Part shown: one piece after another, positions 32,878 through 42,800 of the stretch
Layout of the letters: every line of letters begins with the position of its first letter
Position numbering within the stretch: position 1 is the stretch's first letter
Assembly: GCA_009910795.1 (NCBI GenBank)
Contig: VMEE01000018.1
Location: 62,001-126,000, forward strand
Source: Dehalobacter sp. CP
GTDB taxonomy: Bacteria > Bacillota_B > Desulfitobacteriia > Desulfitobacteriales > Syntrophobotulaceae
Length of the DNA stretch: 64,000 nt
Direction: 5' to 3'
Position numbers and translations under genes: made by a program
The notes under the pieces: model-generated
What the model saw: the letters and a program-made list of their open reading frames with translations, nothing else
Database searches by the model: none
What the model was told of the DNA's origin: nothing

Positions 32878-34245
32878 TTACTCCAGATATTCTCCTCGTG
32901 GAGTTTGGATAACCCGCTGGATTTTTTCCTCGTACCCACTGACCGCATTGATATAGATCATGAATTCCTCCCCGCCTTTTTTTACCCGGAATTCATAACA
33001 GAAAGCTTCGGGCCAGCCGGGAAGGGATATGACGACCAGCCTGTACTCCTGGATGGAGACGTCAGAACGGAGACGAGATTTGGCCTGATCCATCGTGATT
33101 TCCGGCAGAAGCGTGCGTTTATGGTGAAACAGCCAGTACGATGTTGCATCATAACCTGTTATTCTGCCGTTGTCTTTGGCAACAATCAGCCGGATTTTAT
33201 CAGGATAGATTCGAATGCCTTGTTCTTCAACGACTGCGTCCAACTGTATCGTTCCGCCAAAATCATTGACTGAAGTCTGAACAAGATTCTTCCATCCAAG
33301 ATTTTGTATAGTTTTCAAGGCCCGAGATGCTGTATTTTCTGCATCAAATCGCTGCAGACCAAGCGCTCTTTCATCCCGGAAGTACGTGATTACACCGCCT
33401 TTTTTAGCCACGTCGACCGTGGTGCTGCTAAATTTGAAAACATAAACGCTGAAAGTACCGTTGGAGATGCCGGAAGACTGCGGATCAACGTTCGTATAGC
33501 CAAGGGTCTGCAAAAAATCAGTGGCTGCAGCTTTTGCTTCCTCCTCGGTTACGGTCTTTTCAGGAAGACCAAGCGGTTCCGACACAAAATGCGTATCTGC
33601 CTGACCCTCATAAGAATATGGGGGGTATTTCTGCAGGCTGGCATCAAGCTGCTCAAGTCCAGAGCTGACTGAGTCAGGGACTGTAGCAGCACCTTCTTCT
33701 CCAATGGCTGAGGCAGGAGCAGCATTGGAAAAATTAGTTGAAGCACTCCGCTTATTTTTACTGAGCCAGGAAATGTTTTCTGTACTAAGACTGACATTGA
33801 GTTCTTGAACAATCCGGTTAACAGAAATAAGCCTTTCCTGCATATTGGTCAGCGTTTTTTCCTGGGAAGCATTCATCTTCTCCCCTTTGGCAATCTGCTG
33901 CGTCATCAGATGGGCATATTCGCCGATTTGATTCAAAAACTGGTCGACATAATTTAACCCGTAATCATCTGACGGTAGCAGTGAGAGATCCTTCACGGCC
34001 GTTTCACTCTGCTGCCAGGATTGGCTTAAATACAATACCTGCTGGGTCGGGGTCCCTGCAGCTCTGCTTTTGGCCAGCGTAGTTTCTAAACCGTCAAGGT
34101 GAGTCACCAGGTCGGCAAAAGATCTTTGATATTGGTTCTCGGCGGCGAGGTCCAAACTCTCAGCTCTTTGAAATTGATTCACCCCCCAGATCAGAGAGAG
34201 CGCGAGTCCCGCAGCTAAAGCCCACGGCCAAAATCTTTTCTTCAT
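32878..34245 (-). CDS. ypeB: Spore germination protein YpeB
   Basis: This 455-residue protein has one N-terminal membrane segment (WPWALAAGLALSLIWGVNQF) and a long extracellular part. The C-terminal repeats resemble PepSY modules (KTVTEEEAKAAATDFLQTLG, DQAKSRLRSDVSIQEYRLVV). YpeB stabilises and inhibits the cortex-lytic enzyme SleB in dormant spores. AGGAGGAAAAAT precedes the ATG at 34245. The sleB gene lies immediately upstream on the same strand, the classic sleB-ypeB operon. Confidence 0.93.
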   Translation of the reverse strand: MKKRFWPWALAAGLALSLIWGVNQFQRAESLDLAAENQYQRSFADLVTHLDGLETTLAKSRAAGTPTQQVLYLSQSWQQSETAVKDLSLLPSDDYGLNYVDQFLNQIGEYAHLMTQQIAKGEKMNASQEKTLTNMQERLISVNRIVQELNVSLSTENISWLSKNKRSASTNFSNAAPASAIGEEGAATVPDSVSSGLEQLDASLQKYPPYSYEGQADTHFVSEPLGLPEKTVTEEEAKAAATDFLQTLGYTNVDPQSSGISNGTFSVYVFKFSSTTVDVAKKGGVITYFRDERALGLQRFDAENTASRALKTIQNLGWKNLVQTSVNDFGGTIQLDAVVEEQGIRIYPDKIRLIVAKDNGRITGYDATSYWLFHHKRTLLPEITMDQAKSRLRSDVSIQEYRLVVISLPGWPEAFCYEFRVKKGGEEFMIYINAVSGYEEKIQRVIQTPRGEYLE

Positions 34246-34255
34246 ATTTTTCCTC

Positions 34256-34951
34256 CTAACGACAAAAGATGTGTTTGCCAATTTGAATAATTTGAGGTCG
34301 TGACCAGATATAATTGTTGCTTGTTTTGGCAGGGTTAAAAAAGAATAATGCTCCGTAGGCAGGGTCTGTTCCGTGTAACGCTTCATATACTGCGTTATAG
34401 GCCGAAGGAACAGGCTCATTCCAAATGGACCCGTCTGCCACCGGAGAAAAAGCACCAGGTTGGTAAATGACATCCGGAATCGTATTTGGAAATGAGGAAC
34501 TTTGGACACGGTTTAACACAACGGAGGCAACGGCAATTTGCCCGCGATAGGGCTCTCCTTTAGCTTCGGCACTGACCAGGCGGGCTAAAAGATTAATATC
34601 CGAATTCTTATATCCAATCGCTGTGCCGCCTACTGTCACACTTTCCCCGGTCAAGCGTTTGAGCTCGCGTATGGTTCTGGTTCCGGCTATACCATCTGCG
34701 CCTAGTCCGTGCTCTTTTTGAAACAAACGGACCCTAGCCTCGGTTTGGCGTCCATAGATTCCGTCAATTGAACCGATCACATATCCCAGCATAGACAGCC
34801 TTTTTTGGAGTTCCGCTACCTCCGGCCCCCGGGATCCGCGTGAAAGATTGCGGTCTCCCAAGGCAGCATTGCTCAAGGAGGATGCACACAGCATAAGGGC
34901 CATCACTACAACAAGAATTCTTTTATACGTTGGATGGGGAGATAATGACAT
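34256..34951 (-). CDS. sleB: Spore cortex-lytic enzyme SleB
   Basis: This 231-residue protein has a signal peptide (VVVMALMLCASSLSNAA), a peptidoglycan-binding domain (GPEVAELQKRLSMLGY, then GADGIAGTRT) and a C-terminal hydrolase domain with LLARLVSAEAKGEPYRGQIA, whose glutamate is the catalytic acid of the family. SleB is a lytic transglycosylase that cuts cortex peptidoglycan at muramic-delta-lactam during germination. GAGGTGGTTGT precedes the ATG. Expression in the forespore under sigma G is expected. Confidence 0.94.
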   Translation of the reverse strand: MSLSPHPTYKRILVVVMALMLCASSLSNAALGDRNLSRGSRGPEVAELQKRLSMLGYVIGSIDGIYGRQTEARVRLFQKEHGLGADGIAGTRTIRELKRLTGESVTVGGTAIGYKNSDINLLARLVSAEAKGEPYRGQIAVASVVLNRVQSSSFPNTIPDVIYQPGAFSPVADGSIWNEPVPSAYNAVYEALHGTDPAYGALFFFNPAKTSNNYIWSRPQIIQIGKHIFCR

Positions 34952-35026
34952 ACAACCACCTCATGATCCTTTTTTCCATAGTCTGGCTTAAGATACCGAA
35001 TATTATCCGTTTTCCCATATTTTGAA

Positions 35027-35054
35027 GTCATATGTTATAATACAATCGTATGAC
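35027..35054 (+). promoter_or_regulatory. Dyad overlapping a -10 box upstream of the FadR-type regulator
   Basis: GTCATATG (35027-35034) and CGTATGAC (35047-35054) form an interrupted dyad (7 of 8 positions) around TATAAT (35036-35041). Its position suggests an autoregulatory operator of the GntR-family gene starting 30 bp later. Confidence 0.5.
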
Positions 35055-35083
35055 TATATTTTGTCGGATACCTGTAAGGGAGT

Positions 35084-35821
35084 ATGGGCATGGATATCAA
35101 GCCGATCAAAAGCAGGAGAACTACAGAGATTATTCTTGAGCAGATCAAAAACTTTATGATTCAGGGTCAGCTGAATCCGGGTGATAAGCTACCGACAGAA
35201 AGTATTCTTGCCGAAAAGTTTGAAGTAAGCAGAACTTCGGTCAGGGAGGCATTATCAGCGCTGAGCCTGACAGGGATTCTCGATATCCGGCAGGGAGAGG
35301 GAATTTTTGTCAAACGTTCTCCATCCAATGCAGTGATTGAACCTCTAAGTTTTATTTTTCTGCTGGAAAATGATTTTGAAAAAATTATGGATGTCTGTAT
35401 TGCTCTGGAGACCCAAGCCGTTGATCTTGTTGCCCGAAACAGGGATAACGACGATATTGCCGCCATGCACAAGCTGTTTGAAAAGATGAAACAGGATCTG
35501 CCGGAAGGCAAAAATGTCCAGAAGGATGATGTCTCTTTTCATCTTGCTTTAGCCGGGATGTGCAAAAACCCGCTTCTGGAACGAATGGTTAATACCGCTC
35601 TGAATATATCCGGTCAGGTTTTGCTATCGACGTATCAGCAGTGGGTGCGGACCTATTATTTTGAAAACAGACAGATGCTTTATCAGGAACATCTGGAGAT
35701 CTTTCAGGCTGTGGAGAATAAGGATAACGAATTAGCTAACCGGCTGATGAATGCCCATCTTTCCAAAACCCAACAGGAACTGAAAAGGTTTGAAAGAATT
35801 AGGAATATCCTGGAGTATTAA
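35084..35821 (+). CDS. GntR-family regulator, FadR subfamily
   Basis: This 245-residue protein has an N-terminal winged helix (NPGDKLPTESILAEKFEVSR, TSVREALSALSLTGILDIRQ) and a C-terminal all-helical FCD domain that usually binds a carboxylate through a metal; H's around DDVSFHLALAG and NAHLSKTQ are candidate ligands. FadR-subfamily members often control organic-acid catabolism. No operon partner follows, so it acts at a distance or only on itself. A second ATG two codons in (35090) is possible. Confidence 0.9.
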   Translation: MGMDIKPIKSRRTTEIILEQIKNFMIQGQLNPGDKLPTESILAEKFEVSRTSVREALSALSLTGILDIRQGEGIFVKRSPSNAVIEPLSFIFLLENDFEKIMDVCIALETQAVDLVARNRDNDDIAAMHKLFEKMKQDLPEGKNVQKDDVSFHLALAGMCKNPLLERMVNTALNISGQVLLSTYQQWVRTYYFENRQMLYQEHLEIFQAVENKDNELANRLMNAHLSKTQQELKRFERIRNILEY

Positions 35822-36038
35822 GTATGCCCGGTATGCATCTATTTCCTGATTGTAGTGCGGCTGTTTTACAAGCTGGACAAAGAGTATCCGCAAATCGTTC
35901 AGGATTTATGGACCGCCGCGCTGCTATGAGAGTGCAGGAATAACCGCGAAAATTCAGTAAATATTTTAGCTGAAAGCCCCTTGTTTTCAAAGAAACCTCC
36001 GGTTATAATGAAAAAAATTGACAAAGGAGGCGCTTTGA

Positions 36039-36203
36039 ATGCAAAAGTACGAATGTACAGTATGCGGTTATGTTTATGATCCGGCTGAAGGAGATCCGGA
36101 TGCTAGGATTGCTCCCGGTACGGCTTTTGAAGATTTACCCGATGACTGGGTTTGTCCTTTATGTGGGGCTGCTAAAGACGAATTCGAAGTTGCTGTTGAA
36201 TAG
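36039..36203 (+). CDS. Rubredoxin
   Basis: This 54-residue protein has the two knuckles [12 protein letters not shown] and [13 protein letters not shown], so four cysteines bind one iron. [22 protein letters not shown] and length are all typical. Rubredoxin is a small cytoplasmic electron carrier, in anaerobes often used against oxygen or peroxide. AAAGGAGGCGCTTTGA precedes the ATG. It stands alone, ended by a hairpin at 36253. Confidence 0.96.
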   Translation: MQKYECTVCGYVYDPAEGDPDARIAPGTAFEDLPDDWVCPLCGAAKDEFEVAVE

Positions 36204-36252
36204 AAGAATTGCGATTATTTTTTCACTTTGATTTTAAATAAAGACTGACCAG

Positions 36253-36279
36253 AGAGGATGTTATTCGGCATCCTCTTTT
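36253..36279 (+). terminator. Terminator after rubredoxin
   Basis: AGAGGATG (36253-36260) pairs with CATCCTCT (36269-36276), followed by TTTT. Confidence 0.75.
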
Positions 36280-36393
36280 CATTTGAAAAACCATGACAGA
36301 ATTGGAAAAATACTGATATAATAGCATCAGGTATAGTTGTCTGGTCTATTGGCAATTTATTTTTCCTTTCCGAAGTGTGGAGGTGAACGATGG

Positions 36394-37098
36394 ATGACAA
36401 ACATACTTGTCGTTGATGATGATCACAATATCTGCCAGCTGTTGGAACTTTATCTTTTGAATGAGGGATACCAGCTTTATATGGTTCATGATGGAAGCAG
36501 TGCGCTCGATGTCCTGCGAACAGAAAAAACAGATTTAGTGATTCTCGATATCATGCTGCCGGTCATTAACGGGTGGGAAGTCTGTAAAATGATCAGGCAG
36601 ATCAGCTCTGTTCCGATCATTATGTTGACTGCCTGTGATTTGATGGAAGATAAGATTCAGGGGTTTGAACTTGGTGTCGATGATTATATTGTGAAGCCTT
36701 TTGAACCGAGAGAACTAGTGGCCAGAGTCAAAGCCAGACTAAAAAACGTTCAAGGAAATGAAACGAGGGATAGAGAAGATCAACAAGCCGAAACCAATGT
36801 TCTGAATATCGGAAATATCCAGGTGGATATGAACCGTTACGAGGCCAGACTGGAAGGCGAAAAAATAGAACTGAAGCCGAAAGAGATCCAGCTGCTGTAT
36901 TTCCTTCTCAAGAACAGAAATATGGTTTTTACCAGAGATCAGCTGCTGGAAAAAGTATGGGGCTACTCATATGAAGGAGATACCCGGACTGTTGATGTTC
37001 ATATCAACAAACTGAGAGAAAAACTGGAGGGTGTTTGTTCTAACTGCCGGATCAGTACCGTCTGGGGAGTAGGATACAAGCTGGAGATTGATGGTTAA
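36394..37098 (+). CDS. OmpR/PhoB-family response regulator
   Basis: This 234-residue regulator has a receiver with NILVVDDDHNICQLL, the phosphoacceptor Asp in DLVILDIMLPVING, and DDYIVKPFEP. The winged helix has LKPKEIQLLYFLLKN and RTVDVHINKLREKLEG. I chose the ATG at 36394 because GGAGGTG lies 8 bp upstream; the longer frame has no ribosome site. The stop overlaps the start of the histidine kinase gene, so the two are translationally coupled. Confidence 0.95.
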   Translation: MTNILVVDDDHNICQLLELYLLNEGYQLYMVHDGSSALDVLRTEKTDLVILDIMLPVINGWEVCKMIRQISSVPIIMLTACDLMEDKIQGFELGVDDYIVKPFEPRELVARVKARLKNVQGNETRDREDQQAETNVLNIGNIQVDMNRYEARLEGEKIELKPKEIQLLYFLLKNRNMVFTRDQLLEKVWGYSYEGDTRTVDVHINKLREKLEGVCSNCRISTVWGVGYKLEIDG

Positions 37099-38497
37099 GA
37101 AAACAATTTTCTCAAAACTGTTTTTTACCTATCTGATCTTGATCATTGCGGTGATGGCTGTCATTGCCGTTCTTCTCTCCTATGCGTTTAACAACTATGT
37201 ATTCGGGGAAAAGCAGCAAGAAATGCGTGCGGCGGCAGCCGAAACGGTTCTGCTGCTCGGGAAGTATGAACAGGCCGAAATAACCTATTCGGAACTAAAT
37301 GATTCGCTGGATATCCTGGGTTCGATGACGGGTTCACGGATTTATGCAATCCGGCTGAATCCGGAGGTTCTTGCGAATAAGAATCTGGTACTGGATAAGG
37401 AACTGCTGGATGCGTACCTGTTTGAAGATTTAAAAAGCATCCTGCAGGGCAAGGAAGTTTCCCGGAAAAAGCAATACTCGGACAGGTTTGCCGCAGATGT
37501 AGCCTTTTTAGGGGTCCCCTACGGCCAGGGTAATATGATTGAAGGAGCTATTTTGTTTTTTGCTCCGCTTGACGAAATCTACGCTTATATTCAAAAGATC
37601 AATATGATCATATGGTGTTCTGCGCTGGTAGCAGTTATCTTAAGCGGTATCATGATTTATCTGACAGCCCTTAAAATTACCAGGCCGTTGAAAATCATGG
37701 AAGAGGGAGCGATACAGCTGGCCGCCGGAGAGCAGATCAATGATTTGGCAGTGCATTCAGGTGATGAGCTGGAAAAGATGGCAAAAGCCTTCAATAATAT
37801 GAAAAACCAAATCAATACGGCCGAAAATATGCGGCGTGATTTTATGGCAAGTGTGTCTCACGATCTGAGAACGCCGCTTACATCGATCAACGGTTTTGTC
37901 CAGGGAATGCTGGATGGATTGGTAAAACCTCAGGACTATCCAAAGTATTTGAATATTATTAAAACGGAAACAAACCGTTTAATGGGGCTGACAGGTGAAA
38001 TCCTAGAATCAGCGAAAATTCAGTCAGGGGAGATTACACTCGCCAGAAAGTATTTCCTGGTCGGGAATACCCTGGAGGAGATTCTGGAAAGCACAGGGAT
38101 GAGGGAAAATCCTAAAAACATAGAGCTGATGATGGATTGTCCGGACGGACTGGAAATCTATGCGGATCAGCATCGTTTTAAACAGATCCTGATCAATATC
38201 CTGGATAATGCGCTGAAATATACCGGAAAAAACGGAAAAATCAAACTGACTGTAACGCCGGAAGACGGCGGGATCAAATTGAGTGTTCAGGATAACGGGA
38301 AGGGAATCGCACCACAGGATCTGCCATTTATTTTTGAGAAATTCTACCGGGCAGATAAATCCCGGCAGGAGGTGGAAGGCGGAACCGGTCTTGGTCTTAA
38401 CATCACCAAGATGCTGGTTGAGCAGCACGGCGGCAGAATTAGTGCTTCCAGCACCTATGGGCAGGGAACGGAGATTGTGATTTTTTTCCCTGGCTAA
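37091..38497 (+). CDS. Sensor histidine kinase
   Basis: This 468-residue kinase has a first membrane segment (LFFTYLILIIAVMAVIAVLL), an extracellular sensor, a second membrane segment near residue 175, HAMP, the H-box SVSHDLRTPLTSINGFVQGM, N-box DNALKYTGKNGKI and GGTGLGLNITKMLV. It pairs with the overlapping upstream regulator. Two exported proteins follow (38632, 39054), which may be targets or accessory parts. Confidence 0.95.
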   Translation: MVKKTIFSKLFFTYLILIIAVMAVIAVLLSYAFNNYVFGEKQQEMRAAAAETVLLLGKYEQAEITYSELNDSLDILGSMTGSRIYAIRLNPEVLANKNLVLDKELLDAYLFEDLKSILQGKEVSRKKQYSDRFAADVAFLGVPYGQGNMIEGAILFFAPLDEIYAYIQKINMIIWCSALVAVILSGIMIYLTALKITRPLKIMEEGAIQLAAGEQINDLAVHSGDELEKMAKAFNNMKNQINTAENMRRDFMASVSHDLRTPLTSINGFVQGMLDGLVKPQDYPKYLNIIKTETNRLMGLTGEILESAKIQSGEITLARKYFLVGNTLEEILESTGMRENPKNIELMMDCPDGLEIYADQHRFKQILINILDNALKYTGKNGKIKLTVTPEDGGIKLSVQDNGKGIAPQDLPFIFEKFYRADKSRQEVEGGTGLGLNITKMLVEQHGGRISASSTYGQGTEIVIFFPG

Positions 38498-38631
38498 TAC
38501 CTAGAATTTTAAAAAGTACGGTCATAATTTTACGTATTATTTACAACTCATCTGTTTTGCTTTGATATCTTTTCTTTATAATAAGGCTGTAGACCGATGG
38601 TCTGCCTGCCTGAAGTACCAGGAGGGTAGTG

Positions 38632-39033
38632 ATGAAAGGTAGAGTGTTCTTAACGACAATCCTAATTCTTTCCTTTTTTGTCACGCTGAGCGGCTGCTCG
38701 GGCCAAACGGATCAATCGAAGAATTCCGAAGTGCCGCGAAACGGTGTTCAGACTGAAGACCAGCAATCCGCGAACAAAGACGATCAGGTGCAAAGTGATG
38801 GAGTAGAAATCGATGGAGCAGGAACCGATGAAGCAGGAATCGATGGAGCGGAAATAGACGGGACAGAAAATAAAGAATCTGATAATCAAGAAATTTCAGT
38901 GGTCGCAAAATCAGGCACACGGTCGGCAGATGAAGAAAAAGAAGCTGTATTGGACGAGATTTCCAGAGAGCTTGATGAAATCATCAACACTGTGAATGCG
39001 ATGGATGATATTGAAGAAAATGATCTGAAATAA
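38632..39033 (+). CDS. Acidic lipoprotein with a short degenerate repeat
   Basis: This 133-residue protein has signal and lipobox FFVTLSGCSG. A low-complexity region of imperfect 5-residue units follows (EIDGA, GTDEA, GIDGA, EIDGT) and then a helical C-terminus, LDEISRELDEIINTVNAMDD. At DNA level the repeat unit is about 15 bp (TGGAGCAGGAACCGATGAAG-like). The repeat may vary in number between strains. It is downstream of the second two-component system. Function unknown. Confidence 0.75.
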   Translation: MKGRVFLTTILILSFFVTLSGCSGQTDQSKNSEVPRNGVQTEDQQSANKDDQVQSDGVEIDGAGTDEAGIDGAEIDGTENKESDNQEISVVAKSGTRSADEEKEAVLDEISRELDEIINTVNAMDDIEENDLK

Positions 39034-39053
39034 CATTGTGGGGAGGAAGCAAT

Positions 39054-39614
39054 ATGAAAAGAATAAAAGTTGTGCTGCTGGCTGTTATGAGTGTTTGCTT
39101 AATCCTTAACAGTGCGCTGGTTTTTGCCAAGACAGACAAAACAACGGATGGCACATCAAGTAAACAGAATTCCGAAAGCAACAAGCAGATGAATACTGAA
39201 GCTAAGAGTATTACTGTCCAGCAATGGCAGAAGGAACTCAAGCCCTTATTTGATGAAATCCATGCCAATAAAACAGAGACGATTCATTTGCGCAATCAAT
39301 TGATTCAGCTTCGCAATAATGCAGTTGCCAAGATTAATGATCTTAGACAACAGAATGAGAATTTGACCGATGAACAGATGGAAGCCCTGCTTGCTCCGCT
39401 GAAGAACTTTTTGCAGACGCTCAAGGAAGATAAAACTGAGATAGAAGGCCAGTTGGGCGACGTTCAGCAGCAAGTCGTTGATCTCAGAAAGACAAAAAAA
39501 GAACTGGATATTGCTCAGGCCAAAATAACGCTGCATAATATTATTACGGCACAAGAACAAAGGATTACGACGCTGAAAGCGACGATTGAAGATTTAGAGG
39601 ATTTTCTGGATTAG
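39054..39614 (+). CDS. Secreted coiled-coil protein
   Basis: This 186-residue protein has a signal peptide (KVVLLAVMSVCLILNSALVF, then AK) followed by an almost wholly helical, Gln/Glu/Lys-rich sequence with heptad character (LRQQNENLTDEQMEALLAPL, IEGQLGDVQQQVVDLRKTKK). GGGGAGGAAGCAAT precedes the ATG. It follows the acidic lipoprotein and is probably in the same transcript. It may be periplasmic or wall-associated, like Spy-type or coiled-coil stress proteins; the family is not certain. Confidence 0.75.
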   Translation: MKRIKVVLLAVMSVCLILNSALVFAKTDKTTDGTSSKQNSESNKQMNTEAKSITVQQWQKELKPLFDEIHANKTETIHLRNQLIQLRNNAVAKINDLRQQNENLTDEQMEALLAPLKNFLQTLKEDKTEIEGQLGDVQQQVVDLRKTKKELDIAQAKITLHNIITAQEQRITTLKATIEDLEDFLD

Positions 39615-39672
39615 ACGTTCTCAGTAATGTTTGATGAAAGATCAAAAATGAGATTAACAATAAGCCTTTGAG

Positions 39673-39711
39673 ATACTGCTAATAGTAACGCACTATTGGT
39701 AGTATTTTTTT
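39673..39711 (+). terminator. Intrinsic terminator before the PFOR gene
   Basis: ATACTGCTAATAGT and ACTATTGGTAGTAT pair with two wobble positions and are followed by TTTTTT. Confidence 0.75.
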
Positions 39712-39879
39712 GTAATTTTTTTGCAAAATTAACTGGTTTGCACTTCTGTGCATTTTTCGCTGGAAAGTATCAATAATATAGATCATAAAGCTTAGTACCG
39801 AGTTGACGAGGTACTGGATCATCAATTTAATAACAGATCACAAATAGGAATCAAGCTTAAGCTAAAAGGAGGTTTTTTG

Positions 39880-42800
39880 ATGCCAATGAAAACGGCCACG
39901 ATGGATGGCAATGAAGCTGCGGCACTGGCGTCCTATGCCCTGACTGAAGTTGCCACCATCTTTCCGATCACTCCGTCATCTCCGATGGCCGAAGGTGTTG
40001 ATGAATGGTCGGCGCACGGTAAAAAGAATATTTTCGGTCAGCCTGTAAAAGTGGTGGAAATGGAATCCGAGGCAGGTGCTGCGGGAGCCCTTCACGGATC
40101 GCTCGCTTCAGGAGCACTGACAACGACTTACACTGCTTCTCAGGGTCTGCTACTGATGATACCGAATATGTACAAGCTTGCCGGAGAACTGTTGCCAGCC
40201 GTATTTCATGTCAGCGCGAGAGCGTTGGCGACCCATGCACTGTCCATCTTTGGCGACCATCAGGATGTCATGGCCTGCCGGCAGACGGGTTTTGCGCTGT
40301 TGGCATCCACCAACGTCCAGGAAGCACATGATCTTGGATATGTTGCTCATCTGAGCGCTATCCAATCCAGAATCCCGTTTCTGCATTTTTTTGACGGATT
40401 TCGTACTTCGCATGAATATCAAAAAATTAACTTGATCGAACAGGCGGAGATCCGGGAAATTGTAGATGATCAGGCACTCCAGAATTTCAGGGATCATTCC
40501 TTAAATCCTGAACATCCTGTGGTAAAAGGATCTACGCAGAATCCGGATGTCTATTTTCAGTTCAGAGAAGTTTCCAATCCGTTTTATGAAAAAGTTCCGG
40601 ATATCGTGGAAGGCTACCTGCGGGAAATAGAAAGAATTTCGGGACGGGTCTATCACCCGTTTAATTATTACGGAGCACCTGATGCCGAGAACATCATTGT
40701 GACGATGGGGTCGGTCTGCGACACCGTTGAAGAGACAATTGATGTTCTGCAGAAGAGAGGCGAAAAGGTCGGGATGGTGATTGTTCATCTTTACAGGCCA
40801 TTCTCGGCAAAATATTTCTTTGATGTGCTGCCCGCTTCCGTTAAAAAAATTGCAGTTTTGGACCGTACCAAGGAGCCGGGAGCTTTAGGTGAACCACTCT
40901 ACCTTGATATTCTGGAATTATTCAGGCACACCTCGGATAGGACTTCAGAACAAGCAGCCCATCAGCCGATTATCGTGGGGGGAAGGTACGGACTGGGGTC
41001 CAAAGATACAACGCCGTCTCAGATTCTGGCGGTATATCAAAACCTGAAACAGGACAAACCAAAGAATCATTTTACAATCGGGATTGCGGATGATGTCTCC
41101 GATACTTCTTTGCCGGAGGGTGAATGGATGGATGCGACTCCGGAAGGGACGATTAGCTGCAAGTTTTGGGGGCTGGGTTCCGACGGGACTGTCGGAGCAA
41201 ACAAATCAGCCGTAAAGATTATCGGGGACAATACGGACCTTTATGTCCAGGCCTATTTTTCCTATGACAGCAAAAAATCAGGAGGGACAACGGTTTCCCA
41301 CCTCAGATTCGGCAGAAGTCCGATTAAGTCCCGCTATTTGGTCTTCAGCACGGATTACATTGCCTGTCATAATCAATCGTTCATTTACCATTACGATCTC
41401 CTGAAAGGAATCAAAAAAAATGGCACTTTTGTTTTGAATTGCCCATGGAAGAGCCTTCATGAACTTGAAGAGCATCTTCCGGCATACCTGAAGAAAACGA
41501 TCTTTCAAAACAACATCCATTTCTATGTCATAGACGCAATTGATATTGCTTCGCAGATTGGCCTGGGCGGACGGATCAATATGGTGATGCAGGCCGCATT
41601 CTTTAAGCTGGCGAATGTCATACCGATTGAAGAGGCCGTCCGGTATCTGAAAAATTCGATCGAAAAAACCTACGGCCGGAAAGGGCAGAAGATCGTTGAA
41701 ATGAACAAAGCCGCCGTAGATCAAGGCATCAGCCGGCTTATCCGTATTGAGGCGCCTGCTTCCTGGGAGAGCGCCCAGGATCAAAAAACGGAGCTCAAAG
41801 AAGAACCCGAATTTATCAAGAAAATTCAGCGGCCGATTGCGCGCTCTGAGGGAGATGAGCTTCCTGTCAGTACCTTTTTGGAGATGGAGGACGGGAGCAC
41901 GCCTCTCGGGACAACAGCCTATGAAAAGCGCGGTATTGCAGTCCAAATTCCAGAATGGCAGATAGATAAATGTATTCAGTGCAATCAGTGCGCCTATATT
42001 TGTCCGCATGCGACAGTCAGACCCTTTTTATTGGATGATCAGGAAAAAGCCCAGGCACCGGAGACGTTTATAACGAAGGAAGCTGCCGGAAAAGGACTGG
42101 AGGGTCTGCATTACCGTATACAGATTGCCCCTCTGGACTGTACAGGCTGTATGAACTGTGCCGACATTTGTCCTGCTCCGGGAAAAGCATTAATCATGAA
42201 ACCAGCCGAACACGAAATCGAAACGGAAGCGGAGAACTGGGAATATGCGTTATCCATTCGGCCCAAGGAAGACCGCGTGGAACGTAATAGCTTAAAGGGC
42301 AGCCAGTTTATCCGTCCGCTGCTGGAGTTTAACGGCGCCTGTCCGGGCTGCGGGGAAACGCCATATATCAAACTGCTGACGCAGCTCTTCGGTGAACGTA
42401 TGATGATTGCGAATGCGACAGGCTGTTCCTCGATCTGGGGAGGAAGTTACCCTTCCATTCCATATACGACCAATGCCGAGGGCAGAGGACCGGCTTGGGC
42501 CAATTCACTTTTTGAAAATAACGCGGAGTACGGATACGGCATGTACCTCGGCGCTTTGCAGATCAGAGAAAGAATTTCCGCCCTGATGCAGGAAGCCCTG
42601 ACAATGGAACTGTCCGAAGAAATCAAGACTGCTTTCAGAGAATGGCTCGATGCGTACCATGATGGAGAAAGGTCGCTGGCTGTCTCCGTCAAAGTGCTTC
42701 AGGCATTGAACAGCAATGCTACACCGAGTCATCCGGTCATCAGTGAAATATTGAAGAGAAAGGACTATCTCGTCAAACGCTCGGTATGGGCAATCGGCGG

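Noticed and set aside
41278..42009. Long minus-strand frame inside the PFOR gene
   Set aside because: It lies wholly within strongly conserved PFOR codons, has no ribosome site and matches no family. The minus-strand frame at 42505-43425 was rejected for the same reasons.
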